DNA from: Christensenella sp. UBA1782
Lineage (GTDB): Bacteria; Bacillota; Clostridia; Christensenellales; DTU072
Reading direction: 5' to 3'
Length of the DNA: 7,908 nucleotides
Assembly (NCBI GenBank): GCA_002315475.1
Contig: DCGI01000076.1
Coordinates: forward strand, 1 to 7,908
The translations under genes and the position numbers were made by a program. The notes beneath the pieces are model-generated. The model did not search any database. It saw only the letters and a list, made by a program, of their open reading frames with translations, and was not told the DNA's origin. This document shows, one piece after another, positions 1-6,843 of this stretch (positions are counted from its first letter, which is position 1; every line of letters begins with the position of its first letter).

Positions 1-1
1 C

Positions 2-922
2 GGTCGCCCCACCCACCCGTCCCACGAGGGTTTTTCTTTCGGCGTGGAAACGTTAGAAAAAAGAAACGTTGTTATTCATGAAGTTACGGTTTCCAAACAA
101 GACTTTTCGGCATCCTTTACCGTACATTTACCCAAGACCGAGAAACCCTGTCCGGTACTAATCGTTTCCAAACTTCGTGACTTCTGCAGGCGTGTGGTCG
201 TACCGTATGCGGAGGCACTTCGTCGCGGATATGGGATAGCCACCTTCTCGTTGGACGATGTTTCGGACGAAATTTTGGGCAACGGTCGCCTGCTTTCTCT
301 GCTTGCGCCCGAAGACCGTTCTTCGTGCGGCAGTATAAGCGTATGGGCGTTTTTTATTTCCCTAATCGTCGATTATTTGTACACCCTTCCCGTCGACAAA
401 ACGAAAATCGGCGTTGCGGGACACTCTCGCGGCGGTAAAGTCGCCTTATGGGCGGGAGCCACCGACCGACGCATTTCCTTTGTGTTTTCCAACAATTCCG
501 GCTGTTCGGGAGCGGCTTTGGCACGAGGAAACACCGGAGAGAAGCTCGCCGACATCCAAAAGAATTTTCCCTATTGGTTTAGTTCCGCTTATAGAAAATA
601 TATCGGAAAAGAAAACGCTTTACCCGTTGACTTTCATGAGCTGACGGCTTTGCAAGCACCTCGTCTCGTGTACATAACTTCTTCCACGCGCGACGGGTGG
701 GCTTGTCCCAAAAACGAATTCCTTTCGGCTTGGGAAGGAAGTGCCGTTTATCGAGAAGTATTCGGCATCGAAGGGTTGGTTGCCGACAATCCTCCCAAAA
801 AGGAAAAATCCTACCGACAAGGCGCAATCGGATACCATATAAAAAGGGACGTTCATTCCTTACGGGAGGTTGATTGGCAACGTGTTTTTGCATTTTTGAA
901 AAGCAAGGGTTGGGAAAGTTGA
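2..922 (+). CDS. Glucuronoyl esterase-like alpha/beta hydrolase (CE15-like), 5' end outside window
   Basis: Probably a carboxyl-ester hydrolase acting on uronic-acid or other plant-polysaccharide esters. A GTG at 44 gives 292 residues, but the frame has no stop back to base 2. The extra upstream residues, beginning Gly-Arg and ending in FSFG, look like the continuation of the family's N-terminal region, so I treat the gene as 5'-partial; no good Shine-Dalgarno precedes the GTG. Numbering from the GTG, the nucleophile elbow is G126-H-S128-R-G-G-K132, like the CE15 GCSRxGK motif with Cys replaced by His. The likely catalytic His is H271 (RDVHSL). Where fungal CE15 enzymes carry the acid Glu (QESG), this protein has N151 (NNSG), so the acid must lie elsewhere, perhaps D217. 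ALPVDFHEL (192-200) and GAIGYHI (260-266) match my memory of bacterial homologues. No signal peptide is visible, but the N-terminus is missing. The class is fairly secure; the exact substrate is inferred. Confidence 0.75.
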   Translation, partial: GRPTHPSHEGFSFGVETLEKRNVVIHEVTVSKQDFSASFTVHLPKTEKPCPVLIVSKLRDFCRRVVVPYAEALRRGYGIATFSLDDVSDEILGNGRLLSLLAPEDRSSCGSISVWAFFISLIVDYLYTLPVDKTKIGVAGHSRGGKVALWAGATDRRISFVFSNNSGCSGAALARGNTGEKLADIQKNFPYWFSSAYRKYIGKENALPVDFHELTALQAPRLVYITSSTRDGWACPKNEFLSAWEGSAVYREVFGIEGLVADNPPKKEKSYRQGAIGYHIKRDVHSLREVDWQRVFAFLKSKGWES

Positions 923-941
923 TTTCTTATCTGACTTTCCC
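912..941 (+). repeat. Inverted repeat overlapping the esterase stop codon
   Basis: GGGAAAGT (912-919) is perfectly complementary to ACTTTCCC (934-941), and inside the loop GAT (921-923) can pair with ATC (929-931). The structure covers the stop codon of the hydrolase gene (920-922). No T-run follows, so it is at best a weak or Rho-assisted terminator, or a processing or stabilising hairpin. It could also be chance. Confidence 0.35.
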
Positions 942-958
942 CTTAGAAACGTTATTAT
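931..958 (+). promoter_or_regulatory. Possible promoter for the TPR-DUF4037 gene pair
   Basis: CTGACT (931-936, four of six matches to TTGACA) and TATTAT (953-958, five of six matches to TATAAT) are separated by 16 bases. They lie 25 bases before the TPR start codon. The -35 element overlaps the preceding inverted repeat. This is a consensus match only; read-through from the hydrolase gene is an equally plausible way to transcribe the pair. Confidence 0.3.
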
Positions 959-982
959 CAGAAGGCGAAGAGTGGTATAAAA

Positions 983-1807
983 ATGATAGACGCATTTGAC
1001 TACAAAGAACCGTCCTGTCCCCTTTGCGGCGGGGAGGACTTTTATTATCCCGACCGAGAAAAGCCGTTGGACACCATTCCCATACGCTCCGTTATCGACA
1101 AACTGAACGGCGTTTTTGCCAAAAACGATTTGGAACAGGCGGAGAAAATTTTAGAGTATTGGCTCGGCGAAGCAAAAGTATTGCGGGACAAACGGGGCGA
1201 ATTGGAAATCCGAAGCGAACAGATGGGTTTGTTCCGCAAAACGAACAACCGAGATAAAGGCTTGGAAAGCGTGGAAGAAGGGATACGTTTGGTACGCCTT
1301 CTACGCTTGGACGATACCGTATCGGGCGCAACCGTTCTCTTAAACGCCGCCACGACCTATAAGGCGTTCGGCTTTGCTGAAAAAGGAATCCCTCTGTATG
1401 AAGAAGCCGAAAAAACTTATAACGGACGCCTCGAAAAGAACGATTCTCTTTTTGCCGGACTGTATAACAATATGGCTCTCGCTTTGTCCGACGTAGGCAA
1501 AACAGCGGAAGCCGAAGACGCCTATAAAAAAGCTATCTCGATACTGTCCCTGCATCAAAATCGAGAAAACGACATCGCCGTTTCTTACCTGAATCTCGCC
1601 CACCTTTTCGATGAAAACAACAGACAGGAAGAAGCCTACGTCATGGTGGAAAAAGCTATCGAATACTTGAATACGCCCACCTTACCGCACGACGGCTATC
1701 ACGCTTTCGTCTTATCCAAATGTATCCCTTCTTTGGATTATTTCGGATACTTCTTCGCCAAAACCAATTTTGAAAAAAGGATGAATACTATCTATGAAAG
1801 GACTTGA
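983..1807 (+). CDS. Tetratricopeptide-repeat protein with N-terminal CPLCGG motif
   Basis: A 274-residue soluble protein, probably a protein-protein interaction scaffold; its molecular role is unknown. The N-terminus has one CxxC knuckle (C12-P-L-C15-G-G), which could be half of a zinc site or a rubredoxin-type turn. No second pair of cysteines is present to complete a zinc ribbon. From about residue 40 the chain is all helical. At least three TPR-like helical pairs can be seen, around 115-148 (LLNAATTYKAFG...LYEEAEKTY), 157-190 (YNNMALALSDVG...AYKKAISIL) and 198-231 (YLNLAHLFDENN...VEKAIEYL), with a degenerate one near 73-106. There are no membrane segments. The ATG at 983 follows a purine-rich but weak ribosome site (AAGAGTGG, 968-975). 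The 3' end overlaps the DUF4037 gene by 14 bases, which suggests translational coupling and a joint function. Confidence 0.8.
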   Translation: MIDAFDYKEPSCPLCGGEDFYYPDREKPLDTIPIRSVIDKLNGVFAKNDLEQAEKILEYWLGEAKVLRDKRGELEIRSEQMGLFRKTNNRDKGLESVEEGIRLVRLLRLDDTVSGATVLLNAATTYKAFGFAEKGIPLYEEAEKTYNGRLEKNDSLFAGLYNNMALALSDVGKTAEAEDAYKKAISILSLHQNRENDIAVSYLNLAHLFDENNRQEEAYVMVEKAIEYLNTPTLPHDGYHAFVLSKCIPSLDYFGYFFAKTNFEKRMNTIYERT

Positions 1808-2726
1808 ATTATCGAAACGATACTTTGAAACATACGGGCAAGAACTCTTAAATAAGTTTCCCGAAATAGCAAGTTCGGTTACCGTAGGTCTCGTAGGAGA
1901 GGGTTCGGAGTGTTACGGTTTCGATGACGAAATTTCGCAGGATCACGACTTTGAACCGGCTTTTTGCATTTGGCTCGACAAAGAAAAAGAAGAAGAATTC
2001 GGCTTTCGTTTAGAACGGGCGTACGCCAAACTTCCCAAAGAGTTTTTGGGCTATACGCGGCAAAGGTTGTCCCCTTGCGGCGGCAATCGGCACGGTCTGC
2101 TTTTGACCGAAGATTTTTATGAAAAATTCTTGGGACAAGGCAGTCTCCCCGAGTCGAATATTGACTGGTTCCGCATTCCTTCCTATGCGTTAAGCGAAGC
2201 GACGAACGGACAAATCTTTCAAGAAGGAACGGGAAAATTCATGCAGATGCGAAAGGTTCTTTTGCAAGGATACCCCGAAGACGTGCGACTAAAAAAGATT
2301 TCGGCTTCCCTCGCCCTCATGCAACAAGCGGGAAAATACAATTACCCCCGTTGTTTGAAACATAACGAAACGGGCGCGGCGCAACTCGCTTTATACGAAT
2401 TCGTCAACAACGCTTTACAGGCGTGCTTCCTTTTGAACCACTCGTATTGCCCTTTCTACAAATGGGCGTTTCGTACCATGCGTTCTCTTCCCGTTCTGTC
2501 CGAAACGGAATTACCTCTTACCTACCTTATCGAAAACCCGAACGCGCAAGGGAACATCGACTACAAAATCGGCATAATCGAAGATATTTCCACCTTGATT
2601 CTGAACGAAGTAAAACGACAGGGTATCACTTCGGCAAGCTGTAACAACTTGGACACCCACGCCTATTCGATTGCCGACAAAATCAAAGATCCGTTTTTAC
2701 GAAACCTTCATATTTTACAAAACTAA
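1794..2726 (+). CDS. DUF4037 protein, nucleotidyltransferase-like
   Basis: A 310-residue protein that I recognise as DUF4037; its biochemical function is not established. Near the N-terminus GEGS (35-38) is followed by S48-Q-D50-H-D52-F, an arrangement like the Gly-Ser and paired acidic residues of the nucleotidyltransferase fold that bind metal and NTP. The C-terminal half (about 160-310) is helical. It carries the pattern LLN-x-x-Y-x-P-F-Y-K-W near residues 213-224, which resembles the helical domain behind the catalytic domain in aminoglycoside nucleotidyltransferases. The likely role is transfer of a nucleotide to an unknown substrate; this is inference from the motifs. The start codon lies inside the preceding TPR gene in another frame, with AAGG (1777-1780) upstream and rather distant. 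The gene ends 107 bases before a probable terminator, so it is likely the last of its transcript. Confidence 0.8.
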   Translation: MKGLELSKRYFETYGQELLNKFPEIASSVTVGLVGEGSECYGFDDEISQDHDFEPAFCIWLDKEKEEEFGFRLERAYAKLPKEFLGYTRQRLSPCGGNRHGLLLTEDFYEKFLGQGSLPESNIDWFRIPSYALSEATNGQIFQEGTGKFMQMRKVLLQGYPEDVRLKKISASLALMQQAGKYNYPRCLKHNETGAAQLALYEFVNNALQACFLLNHSYCPFYKWAFRTMRSLPVLSETELPLTYLIENPNAQGNIDYKIGIIEDISTLILNEVKRQGITSASCNNLDTHAYSIADKIKDPFLRNLHILQN

Positions 2727-2796
2727 AATAGATTTTCGTCTTTTCCGACCTATATCGAATTTCGTCTTTCGTATATATACTCAAAATATCCGCTTC

Positions 2797-2813
2797 CGTC
2801 GGCTCTGCCGACG
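2797..2813. repeat. Small GC-rich perfect hairpin
   Basis: CGTCGGC (2797-2803) and GCCGACG (2807-2813) form a perfect 7-bp stem closed by a TCT loop. It sits 19 bases before the larger G/C-rich hairpin. No T-run follows, so it is not a complete terminator by itself. It may be the left part of a composite repeat together with the next hairpin. Confidence 0.6.
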
Positions 2814-2832
2814 CTTTGGGAGGCGGGGGACG

Positions 2833-2878
2833 GGGGGAGAAACCTTTCGCAAAAGGTTCCTCCCCCTTTTCTGTTTTT
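2833..2878 (+). terminator. Probable intrinsic terminator (palindromic-repeat type) after the DUF4037 gene
   Basis: GGGGGAGAAACCTTT (2833-2847) pairs with AAAGGTTCCTCCCCC (2852-2866) across a CGCA loop, giving 14 pairs and one A-C mismatch. TTTTCTGTTTTTGT follows directly, so it has the stem-plus-T-tract of a Rho-independent terminator for the upstream genes. The core AAACCTTT/AAAGGTT is shared with the palindrome at 7862-7903, which suggests that this terminator belongs to a dispersed repeat family. The promoter of the hexuronate operon starts directly after the T-rich tract. Confidence 0.65.
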
Positions 2879-2883
2879 GTATC

Positions 2884-2912
2884 TTGCTTTTTTGCTTTTT
2901 TTATGGTAAAAT
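2884..2912 (+). promoter_or_regulatory. Likely sigma-A-type promoter of the hexuronate operon
   Basis: TTGCTT (2884-2889) is spaced exactly 17 bases from TAAAAT (2907-2912, one mismatch to TATAAT). The -10 hexamer is preceded by TGG (2904-2906), giving an extended -10 TGn element that can compensate for the weak -35. Transcription would start near 2919-2921, leaving an AT-rich leader of about 25 bases before the UxaC start codon. The near-direct repeat AATATTATT (2910-2918) / AATACTATT (2924-2932) overlaps the expected start site and could be part of an operator, but I recognise no specific regulator site. Confidence 0.6.
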
Positions 2913-2932
2913 ATTATTATTCTAATACTATT

Positions 2933-2936
2933 GGAG
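2933..2936 (+). promoter_or_regulatory. Ribosome binding site fixing the uxaC start
   Basis: GGAG ends 8 bases before the ATG at 2945. It decides the start in favour of this codon. The same frame is open upstream to 2816, but that extension only translates the terminator hairpin and promoter. Confidence 0.8.
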
Positions 2937-2944
2937 TAAGGATT

Positions 2945-4321
2945 ATGAAAGATTTTATGTCAGACGGTTTTTTACTGACAAGCGATACGGCGAAACGCAT
3001 CTACGACACGGTAAAAGACCTTCCTATTTTTGACTACCACTGCCATCTCAGTCCGGAAGAAATCGTAGAAGATAAAAAGTTCTATAATTTGACCGAGCTA
3101 TGGCTCTTGGGCGACCACTACAAGTGGCGCGTCATGCGAAACTACGGCATCGACGAGAATCTCATTACGGGCAACGCTCCCGCCTACGATAAGTTTTTTG
3201 CCTTTGCCACCGCTCTCGCCCGCTTTCCCGGAAATCCGGTCTATCACTGGGCGCATTTGGAATTAAAAAAATATTTCGGTATTACCACCCCTCTTTCCGA
3301 AAAGACAGCCGAGACCATTTGGAAAATCACCGAAAAAATGATGGCTTCGGGCGAATACTCCGCTCGAAACCTTATCGTCCGTTCTCACGTGGATACCGTC
3401 GTCACGACCGACGATCCGACCAGCGACTTACGGAGTCACGAAAAACTGGTCGCCGAACATTTGCCGTTTGCCGTTCTCCCCTCTTTCCGTCCCGATAATG
3501 CCATCAATATCGAAAAAGACGGATTTCGGGATTATATCGCCAAATTCGGCTCCGTTTCCGACTTTTCGTCTTTATGTAAAGCCTTAGAAGACCGATTGGT
3601 TTTCTTTATTCAACACGGATGCGTGGCAACCGATATGTCGTTCAGCAATTTCCCGAAGGCAAAAGGGGATCTTGACGTCGCCTGTGCCGCCTTACAAAAA
3701 GTTTTAGCGGGACAAAAAATTTCCGAGGAAGAACAAAACGAATACAAGTACTGTTTGGTGCGGGAACTGGGAAAACTGTTTTCAAAATACAATATGGTCA
3801 TGCAGATTCACACCGGCGTCTTACGAAATCAAAATTCGGTGCGTTTTGCCGCAATCGGAGCCGATTGCGGCATTGACAGCGTCGGAAACGCCCTCGATAT
3901 AGAAGCAGGAGGCAAACTTTTCGACGACATTGAGCGTGCGTGCGGATTACCGAAGACCATCGTTTACACGCTGAATCCCAATTCTTATTATCCCCTCGCT
4001 ACCATGATCGGCGACTTTGCCGGTTCGATTGCCGGAAAGATGCAACTGGGTGCGGCGTGGTGGTTTATGGATCATCGCGACGGCATCAAAGAACAACTCA
4101 AAATCTTTGCCGACACTGCGGGTTTGGGACTGTTTAACGGAATGTTGACCGATTCGAGAAGTTTCGTTTCTTACGCGCGACACGACTATTTCCGTCGCAT
4201 ACTCTGTTCCGTACTCGGCAAATGGGTGGAAGAAGGCGAATATCCGAACGATATGTCGACTTTAACCGAAATCGCCGCAGGTATTTCTTTCTACAATGCA
4301 AAAAAATTTTTTACGAGGTAA
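2945..4321 (+). CDS. uxaC: Uronate (glucuronate) isomerase
   Basis: Interconverts D-glucuronate and D-fructuronate (and D-galacturonate and D-tagaturonate), the first cytoplasmic step of hexuronate breakdown. The 458-residue length fits the family. UxaC hallmarks are visible throughout: FDYHCHL near the N-terminus with the H32-x-H34 metal motif of the amidohydrolase superfamily, VVTTDDPTSDL (152-162), QIHTGVLRNQN (287-297), LNPNSYYPLATMIGDFAG (343-360), GAAWWFMDHRDG (369-380), and MLTDSRSFVSYARHDYFRR (400-418) with the conserved D403. It is a close match to the whole layout of the E. coli enzyme as I remember it. It is the first gene of a five-gene operon with its own promoter, and its stop codon touches the ribosome site of uxuA. 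No missing catalytic residue or break was seen. Confidence 0.96.
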   Translation: MKDFMSDGFLLTSDTAKRIYDTVKDLPIFDYHCHLSPEEIVEDKKFYNLTELWLLGDHYKWRVMRNYGIDENLITGNAPAYDKFFAFATALARFPGNPVYHWAHLELKKYFGITTPLSEKTAETIWKITEKMMASGEYSARNLIVRSHVDTVVTTDDPTSDLRSHEKLVAEHLPFAVLPSFRPDNAINIEKDGFRDYIAKFGSVSDFSSLCKALEDRLVFFIQHGCVATDMSFSNFPKAKGDLDVACAALQKVLAGQKISEEEQNEYKYCLVRELGKLFSKYNMVMQIHTGVLRNQNSVRFAAIGADCGIDSVGNALDIEAGGKLFDDIERACGLPKTIVYTLNPNSYYPLATMIGDFAGSIAGKMQLGAAWWFMDHRDGIKEQLKIFADTAGLGLFNGMLTDSRSFVSYARHDYFRRILCSVLGKWVEEGEYPNDMSTLTEIAAGISFYNAKKFFTR

Positions 4322-4328
4322 ATAGACT

Positions 4329-5375
4329 ATGAAAATGACATTCCGTTGGTACGGAGAAAACGACTCCATCAGCTTGGAAAAAATCCGTCAAATCCCCAAC
4401 ATGTACAGTGTGGTTACCGCCGTATACGACGTTCCCGTCGGAGAAGTGTGGCCACAGGAAAACATCGACCGTTTGAAAACCCTTTGCGAAGAAAAAGGTT
4501 TGAAAATGGAAGTAATCGAAAGCGTTCCCGTACACGAAGACATTAAACTCGGTCTTCCTACGCGGGATAAGTACATCGCCGCCTATCAAGAGAACATTCG
4601 CCGTTTGGGAAAAGCGGGGGTAAAGTGTATCTGCTACAACTTTATGCCCGTATTCGACTGGACCAGAACGCAACTGGATAAAGTCGGCTTCGACGGTAGT
4701 AATTCTTTGGTATACTATGCCGATCAAATCGCCAAGATGAACCCTCTCGACGGTTCCCTTTCCTTACCGGGATGGGACTCCAGCTACAAGAAAGAGGACT
4801 TAAAAAAGCTTTTTGAACAGTATGCAAACGTCAACGAAGAAAAACTTTTTGAAAACTTAGAATACTTCCTCAAGGCGATTATCCCCGTAGCGGAAGAAGC
4901 CGGTATCAATATGGCGATTCATCCGGACGATCCGCCATGGCCGATTTTCGGACTGCCCCGTATCATCACCAACGAAAAGAATATCGACCGTTTCTTGCGT
5001 CTCGTGGACAGCCCCAATAACGGTCTTACCTTCTGCGTAGGCAGTTTAGGGGCAGACAAAAATAACGATATGGTCGCAATGGTGCGAAAGTACGCTAAAA
5101 TGGGACGGATTCATTTCATGCACATCCGCAATATCAAATTGACGGAAAACGGCTTTGAAGAAACCGCTCACGATCAAAAGTACGGTTCCATGGATATCAT
5201 CGGCATCATTCAGGCTCTTGCCGAAGAAGGTTTTGACGGATATTGCCGTCCCGATCACGGAAGAATGATTTGGGGGGAAACGGGAAAACCCGGTTACGGA
5301 TTGTTTGACAGAGCACTCGGTGCTTGTTATATTAACGGCGTATGGGAAACCTGCGTAGCAAATTTGAAAAAATAA
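4329..5375 (+). CDS. uxuA: Mannonate dehydratase
   Basis: Dehydrates D-mannonate to 2-keto-3-deoxy-D-gluconate, step three of the glucuronate pathway. The 348 residues are typical of the Gram-positive-sized UxuA. Family signatures run from FRWYGENDSISLEKIRQIPN at the N-terminus through SVPVHEDIKLGLPTRDKYI (65-83), CYNFMPVFDWTRTQ (102-115), NMAIHPDDPPWPIFGLPRI (194-212), FCVGSLGA (235-242), HFMHIRN (262-268) and YCRPDHGRMIWGE (305-317). H198, C236, H265 and D309 are the expected divalent-metal ligands in this TIM-barrel fold. The gene starts 7 bases after uxaC. Its GAGG (4315-4318) lies at the uxaC stop codon, so the two are translated from one message and probably coupled. Confidence 0.96.
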   Translation: MKMTFRWYGENDSISLEKIRQIPNMYSVVTAVYDVPVGEVWPQENIDRLKTLCEEKGLKMEVIESVPVHEDIKLGLPTRDKYIAAYQENIRRLGKAGVKCICYNFMPVFDWTRTQLDKVGFDGSNSLVYYADQIAKMNPLDGSLSLPGWDSSYKKEDLKKLFEQYANVNEEKLFENLEYFLKAIIPVAEEAGINMAIHPDDPPWPIFGLPRIITNEKNIDRFLRLVDSPNNGLTFCVGSLGADKNNDMVAMVRKYAKMGRIHFMHIRNIKLTENGFEETAHDQKYGSMDIIGIIQALAEEGFDGYCRPDHGRMIWGETGKPGYGLFDRALGACYINGVWETCVANLKK

Positions 5376-5380
5376 GGAGA
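5374..5380 (+). promoter_or_regulatory. Ribosome binding site fixing the SDR start
   Basis: AAGGAGA overlaps the uxuA stop codon and ends 6 bases before the ATG at 5387. It rules out the longer in-frame start at 5342, which lies inside uxuA and has no such site. Confidence 0.8.
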
Positions 5381-5386
5381 TACAGT

Positions 5387-6226
5387 ATGTCTAAATTTGT
5401 ATTGGATTTAACCGATAAGGTTGTCGTTATTACGGGGGCTGGCGGCGTCATTTGCGGCGGTATCGCTACCGAGCTCGCTACCTCGGGGGCGAAGTTCGCC
5501 CTCCTCGACTTGAACGTAGACGCGGCTCAAGTAATTGCCGACGCTATTACCGAAAAGGGTGGCGTAGCAAAGGCGTACAAAGCCAACGTTCTGGATCGTG
5601 CTTCTTTACAAGAAGTTCGGGACGAAGTGGTCAAAGATTTCGGTACCTGCGATATTCTCATCAACGGTGCCGGCGGAAACAATCCGAGAGCGACGACCGA
5701 AAACGAAGTTTGCGAACCCGGTAAAATTTATGAAAAAGACTTTTTCTCTCTCGACGAGAGCGGCGTTCGGTTCGTATTCGACCTCAACTATATCGGTGCT
5801 TTTCTGCCCACACAGGTTTTTGCCAAAGATATGATCGGCAAAGAAGGATGCAGCATTTTGAATATTTCTTCTATGAATGCCTTTACCCCTCTTACCAAGA
5901 TACCCGCATACAGTGCCGCAAAAGCCGCTATCAGTAACTTTACCGAGTGGCTCGCCGTTCACTTTGCGCCCTGCGGTATTCGTGTAAACGCCATTGCTCC
6001 CGGTTTCTTCGTCGGCAAGCAAAACAGAGGACTTTTATTCAATCCCGACGGAACGCCCACCGCTCGTACCGGTAAAATTTTGGCGGGAACGCCTATGAAC
6101 CGTTTCGGCGAAATACCCGAGTTGTTCGGTGCGGTCAAACTCCTCCTCAGCAGTGAAGACGCCGGTTTTATTACCGGTGTGGTTCTTCCCGTTGACGGCG
6201 GTTTCCATGCGTATTGCGGAGTGTAA
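5387..6226 (+). CDS. uxuB: SDR-family D-mannonate oxidoreductase (fructuronate reductase)
   Basis: Probably reduces D-fructuronate to D-mannonate with NAD(P)H, linking UxaC to UxuA. At 279 residues it is a classical short-chain dehydrogenase with T16-G-A-G-G-V-I-C-G24 for the dinucleotide, D41 at the end of the second strand (favouring NAD(H)), N93-G-A-G-G, N134, and the catalytic S162, Y175 and K179 (YSAAK). NAIAPGFF (201-208) and the C-terminal VVLPVDGGFHAYCGV (265-279) are also present. It is the same type and size as the Bacillus subtilis protein YjmF, annotated UxuB. It is not homologous to the long-chain E. coli UxuB, so the symbol is by function. Its place between uxuA and the aldolase supports the role; another sugar-acid substrate cannot be excluded from sequence alone. 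Confidence 0.88.
   Translation: MSKFVLDLTDKVVVITGAGGVICGGIATELATSGAKFALLDLNVDAAQVIADAITEKGGVAKAYKANVLDRASLQEVRDEVVKDFGTCDILINGAGGNNPRATTENEVCEPGKIYEKDFFSLDESGVRFVFDLNYIGAFLPTQVFAKDMIGKEGCSILNISSMNAFTPLTKIPAYSAAKAAISNFTEWLAVHFAPCGIRVNAIAPGFFVGKQNRGLLFNPDGTPTARTGKILAGTPMNRFGEIPELFGAVKLLLSSEDAGFITGVVLPVDGGFHAYCGV
6218..6221 (+). promoter_or_regulatory. Ribosome binding site fixing the eda start
   Basis: GGAG lies within the last codons of the SDR gene and ends 7 bases before the ATG at 6229. It decides against the TTG at 6214, which precedes the ribosome site in the same frame. Confidence 0.75.
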
Positions 6227-6228
6227 TT

Positions 6229-6834
6229 ATGGATTATTCTTTCTTACAAAATCACAAAATCGTTCCCGTCGTGGTACTCAACAAGGTAGAAGATACCCTT
6301 CCTACCTTGCAAGCCATGAGTAAAGGAGGTATCAAGGTCGCAGAAATCACCTTCCGTACGGCTTGTGCGGCAGAAGCCATTCGATTGGCTTCCGAAAAAT
6401 GTACCGATATGCTCATCGGAGCGGGAACCGTCATCAACGCCGCACAATGTCGTGCCGCCGTCGATGCGGGTGCGAAATTTATCGTTTCGCCCGGTTTCGA
6501 CCAAGGGGTGTTTGACGTTTGCACCGAAAAGGACGTTCCTTATCTCGCCGGTGTGGTAACCCCTACCGAAATCATGAACGCCATCGCACACGGATTGACG
6601 GTTTTGAAGTTTTTCCCTGCCGGCGTATTCGGTGGCGTCAAAGCCATGAAAGCCATGGCATCGGCTTTCCCCGGTATCAAGTTTTTACCGACGGGCGGTG
6701 TGGACGAAAGTAACGTCAAAGAGTTTTTGAGTCAAAAATTCGTTGCCGCCGTCGGCGGTAGTTGGATTCTGAAAGGAAGCTACGACGAAATCGAAGCCGC
6801 TTGTCGCAAAGCATTACAAATCATTAACGAATAA
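6229..6834 (+). CDS. eda: KDPG (2-keto-3-deoxy-6-phosphogluconate) aldolase
   Basis: Cleaves KDPG to pyruvate and D-glyceraldehyde 3-phosphate, the last step of the hexuronate route, and often also acts on 4-hydroxy-2-oxoglutarate. The 201-residue class I aldolase has IVPVVVLNKVED (11-22), the general-base region VAEITFRT with E39 and R43, GAGTVINAAQ (64-73), FIVSPGFD (84-91), GVVTPTEIMNA (108-118), the Schiff-base lysine K127 in LKFFPAG, and LPTGGV near the phosphate site. It starts 2 bases after the SDR stop codon and is very likely translationally coupled to it. The enzyme needs KDPG, yet no 2-keto-3-deoxygluconate kinase is encoded in the window, so that gene must lie elsewhere or downstream. 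Confidence 0.96.
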   Translation: MDYSFLQNHKIVPVVVLNKVEDTLPTLQAMSKGGIKVAEITFRTACAAEAIRLASEKCTDMLIGAGTVINAAQCRAAVDAGAKFIVSPGFDQGVFDVCTEKDVPYLAGVVTPTEIMNAIAHGLTVLKFFPAGVFGGVKAMKAMASAFPGIKFLPTGGVDESNVKEFLSQKFVAAVGGSWILKGSYDEIEAACRKALQIINE

Positions 6835-6843
6835 GGAGTAACT

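Noticed and set aside
44..46. GTG as the true start of the esterase-like gene
   Set aside because: The frame stays open to the window edge, the upstream residues resemble the family's N-terminal region, and the spacing from the only GAGG-like site (26-30) is too long.
1016..1033. N-terminal CPLCGG of the TPR protein as a complete zinc ribbon
   Set aside because: Only one CxxC pair is present; no second Cys or His pair follows at a suitable distance, so zinc binding by a monomer is unsupported.
2671..2925. Small open frame spanning the end of the DUF4037 gene and the intergenic hairpins
   Set aside because: It overlaps a firm gene, runs through the terminator and T-tract, and its product is low-complexity Phe/Arg-rich sequence.
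2816..2944. Upstream extension of the uxaC reading frame, adding 43 residues
   Set aside because: It translates the terminator hairpin, the T-tract and the promoter, has no ribosome site, and the UxaC family begins at the ATG preceded by GGAG (2933-2936).
4311..4727. Long antisense open frame opposite uxuA (and similar antisense frames opposite eda, the SDR and the TIM-barrel gene)
   Set aside because: They lie wholly or almost wholly within well-supported genes on the other strand, show no recognisable domain and appear to be shadows of codon bias.
5342..5386. Earlier in-frame start for the SDR gene inside uxuA
   Set aside because: The strong AAGGAGA at 5374-5380 serves the ATG at 5387, and the resulting 279 residues match the usual length of Bacillus-type UxuB.
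6214..6228. TTG start for the KDPG aldolase
   Set aside because: The GGAG at 6218-6221 lies downstream of the TTG and is correctly spaced for the ATG at 6229.
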